This document shows positions 15,111-15,873 of a stretch of 15,873 bases of DNA, piece after piece. The DNA comes from Promethearchaeia archaeon (lineage in GTDB: Archaea > Asgardarchaeota > Lokiarchaeia > Sigyniarchaeales > SOKP01), in assembly GCA_029856445.1 (NCBI GenBank), contig JAHQWY010000048.1, positions 1 through 15,873 on the forward strand, in the 5' to 3' direction. The notes under the pieces are model-generated. The model had not been told where the DNA came from. It searched no databases and saw only the letters and a program-made list of their open reading frames with translations. Position numbers and translations under genes: made by a program. Position 1 is the first letter of the stretch, and each line of letters starts with the position of its first letter.

Positions 15111-15677
15111 CTAACTCCCTTTTTGATCTATTTTCTTATTTAGTAGTATAATATTTTCTTCAATTCTTTGTAAAATTCTGTTTAACCTTGCTTTATCTTG
15201 AGAAAATCTCAATTTTTGTAATTTTAAATAATCCAATTTCTCTATATCGGATTTTTCATCCAATCTATTTAATATCAGATCAAAAGGACCAATTTTATGA
15301 AATCCTTTAGGTAATTCTCCTTTCTCATCACCTAACATGGCTGTTTTTAATGTTTCAATTGATTCTTCAATGATATTATGTTTTTCGAGCATGATTTTTA
15401 ATGTTTCCTTCCCCTTAGGAGTTACTTCATAAATTTTTCTATTCCTCCCATCAACTTGTTTTTCACTAAAAGTAATTAATCCTTTTCCAGTCATATCTTT
15501 TAGAGCAGTATACATTGTTGAGGAGGGGGGATTCCATATCCCTAAGGTACGTCTTTCAATCTGCTTACATATTTTATAGCCATAAGAAGGATTTTTTTCT
15601 AGGACTATTAAAATAAGGGCACTAATAAATCCAATTTTCATGGCATTTTCAAATTTTTCAGCAAGTTCTTCCGCCAT
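15111..15677 (-). CDS. PadR-family transcriptional regulator
   Basis: A 188-residue winged-helix regulator. The PadR domain (about 15-95) shows SYGYKICKQIERRTLGIW (31-48), PSSTMYTALKDMTGKGLI (51-68; normally S/GxxYxxLxxLxxxGLI) and GRNRKIYEVTPKGKETL (77-93). The C-terminal part (about 135-185) is a charged coiled-coil-like helix for dimerisation, as in the larger PadR subgroup. It is the first gene of a unit with two ABC exporter genes (gaps of 5 and 11 bases). PadR proteins such as LmrR repress multidrug pumps and are relieved by pump substrates, so drug- or lipid-responsive autorepression is a reasonable inference. Starts with ATG at 15677; two overlapping inverted repeats lie 41-56 and 29-51 bases upstream. 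Confidence 0.95.
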   Translation of the reverse strand: MAEELAEKFENAMKIGFISALILIVLEKNPSYGYKICKQIERRTLGIWNPPSSTMYTALKDMTGKGLITFSEKQVDGRNRKIYEVTPKGKETLKIMLEKHNIIEESIETLKTAMLGDEKGELPKGFHKIGPFDLILNRLDEKSDIEKLDYLKLQKLRFSQDKARLNRILQRIEENIILLNKKIDQKGS

Positions 15678-15705
15678 GCGCTTAACCCATTTTTATAATT
15701 ATTAC

Positions 15706-15733
15706 TATATATCAAGTATTGATATATATCAAT
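15706..15733. promoter_or_regulatory. Overlapping inverted repeats: predicted PadR operator
   Basis: Two perfect dyads overlap. The first has 10-base arms TATATATCAA / TTGATATATA around a GTA spacer (15706-15728). The second is the 16-base perfect palindrome ATTGATATATATCAAT (15718-15733). Together they repeat a TTGATATAT / ATATATCAA half-site three times. They cover the predicted transcript start and border the TATA box of padR, an ideal place for repression. AT-rich DNA yields chance palindromes, but the repeated TTGA/TCAA ends are specific. Confidence 0.6.
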
Positions 15734-15743
15734 TATAAAAAAG
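15730..15743 (-). promoter_or_regulatory. Putative TATA box of the padR-ABC operon
   Basis: The minus strand reads CTTTTTTATAATTG, centred about 60 bases before the padR ATG. A start about 27 bases downstream would fall inside the inverted repeats and give a leader of roughly 35 bases. A further TATA-like TTTTTATAAC lies at about 15754-15763. Confidence 0.4.
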
Positions 15744-15791
15744 TTTATTAAAAAGTTATAAAAAGAATGTTTTCACCTATTTTTATATCAT

Positions 15792-15803
15792 AAAAATATA
15801 CTT
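15792..15803 (+). promoter_or_regulatory. Putative TATA box of the right-edge gene
   Basis: AAAAATATACTT on the plus strand, centred about 23 bases before the ATG at 15820. This spacing predicts a leaderless or nearly leaderless transcript, the common archaeal arrangement. Confidence 0.35.
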
Positions 15804-15819
15804 AAATAGTTGTTAACAT

Positions 15820-15873
15820 ATGGTAGAAGTCTTTATCACGGATACTACAGAATCAATAGAACAGGCAGTAAAC
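15820..15873 (+). CDS. N-terminus of an unidentified protein, cut by the window edge
   Basis: ATG at 15820 opens a frame that runs 18 codons to the end of the window without a stop (MVEVFITDTTESIEQAVN). The alternating hydrophobic start (VEVFI) looks like a first beta strand followed by a helix, so a soluble alpha/beta protein is likely. It is too short to identify. It is transcribed away from padR, with a TATA-like box about 23 bases upstream, and shares the 142-base divergent promoter region, so the PadR operator might influence it too. Confidence 0.5.
   Translation, partial: MVEVFITDTTESIEQAVN

Noticed and set aside
1..15873. CRISPR array, tRNA, rRNA or intact insertion sequence
   Set aside because: No regularly spaced direct repeats, no cloverleaf with a recognisable T-arm, no rRNA-like blocks and no intact transposase frame were found by eye on either strand.

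Overview
The window is strongly AT-rich and tightly packed, and reads as archaeal chromosome. The evidence is a form III RuBisCO next to a ribose-1,5-bisphosphate isomerase (the archaeal AMP-salvage pathway), TATA-like boxes close to or nearly abutting start codons, few Shine-Dalgarno sites, a small archaeal-type zinc ribbon, and oligo-T tracts just after stop codons. A bacterial-type UvrC, a PadR-controlled heterodimeric ABC exporter and a ROK kinase give it a mixed archaeal/bacterial gene set. Uncultured AT-rich lineages such as Asgard archaea would fit, but the lineage is inference only.

Left part (1-4573): a catalytically complete RuBisCO large subunit (+) runs tail-to-tail into an e2b2-type R15P isomerase (-). 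A 64-residue zinc ribbon (-) follows, then a 258-base AT-rich intergenic stretch and a full-length UvrC (+). UvrC converges on an MFS transporter.

Middle (4603-10707, all minus strand): an MFS transporter is preceded by a 67-codon charged small ORF with a TTG start and a good Shine-Dalgarno. Next is a gene-poor stretch (about 6170-6613) that may hold a decayed tyrosine-recombinase C-terminus. Then come a hexose-phosphate pair (ROK sugar kinase followed by a phosphoglucosamine/phosphohexomutase) and a second pair (alpha/beta hydrolase followed by a COG0731-like radical SAM protein).

Right part (10802-15677, minus strand): a three-gene operon encodes a PadR regulator, a 585-residue ABC half-transporter and an 844-residue ABC half-transporter. 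Motif substitutions predict a heterodimeric exporter with one degenerate ATP site, as in TM287/288-type pumps. The 844-residue subunit carries an unusual Met/Pro-rich insertion of about 215 residues inside its nucleotide-binding domain, between the A-loop and Walker A. The promoter ahead of padR contains two overlapping perfect inverted repeats, a likely autoregulatory operator. A new plus-strand gene starts divergently at 15820 and runs off the window.

The least conventional items are the NBD insertion with its apparent internal repeats, the small TTG-start gene before the MFS transporter, and the possible recombinase relic. No rRNA, tRNA, CRISPR array or intact mobile element was recognised.
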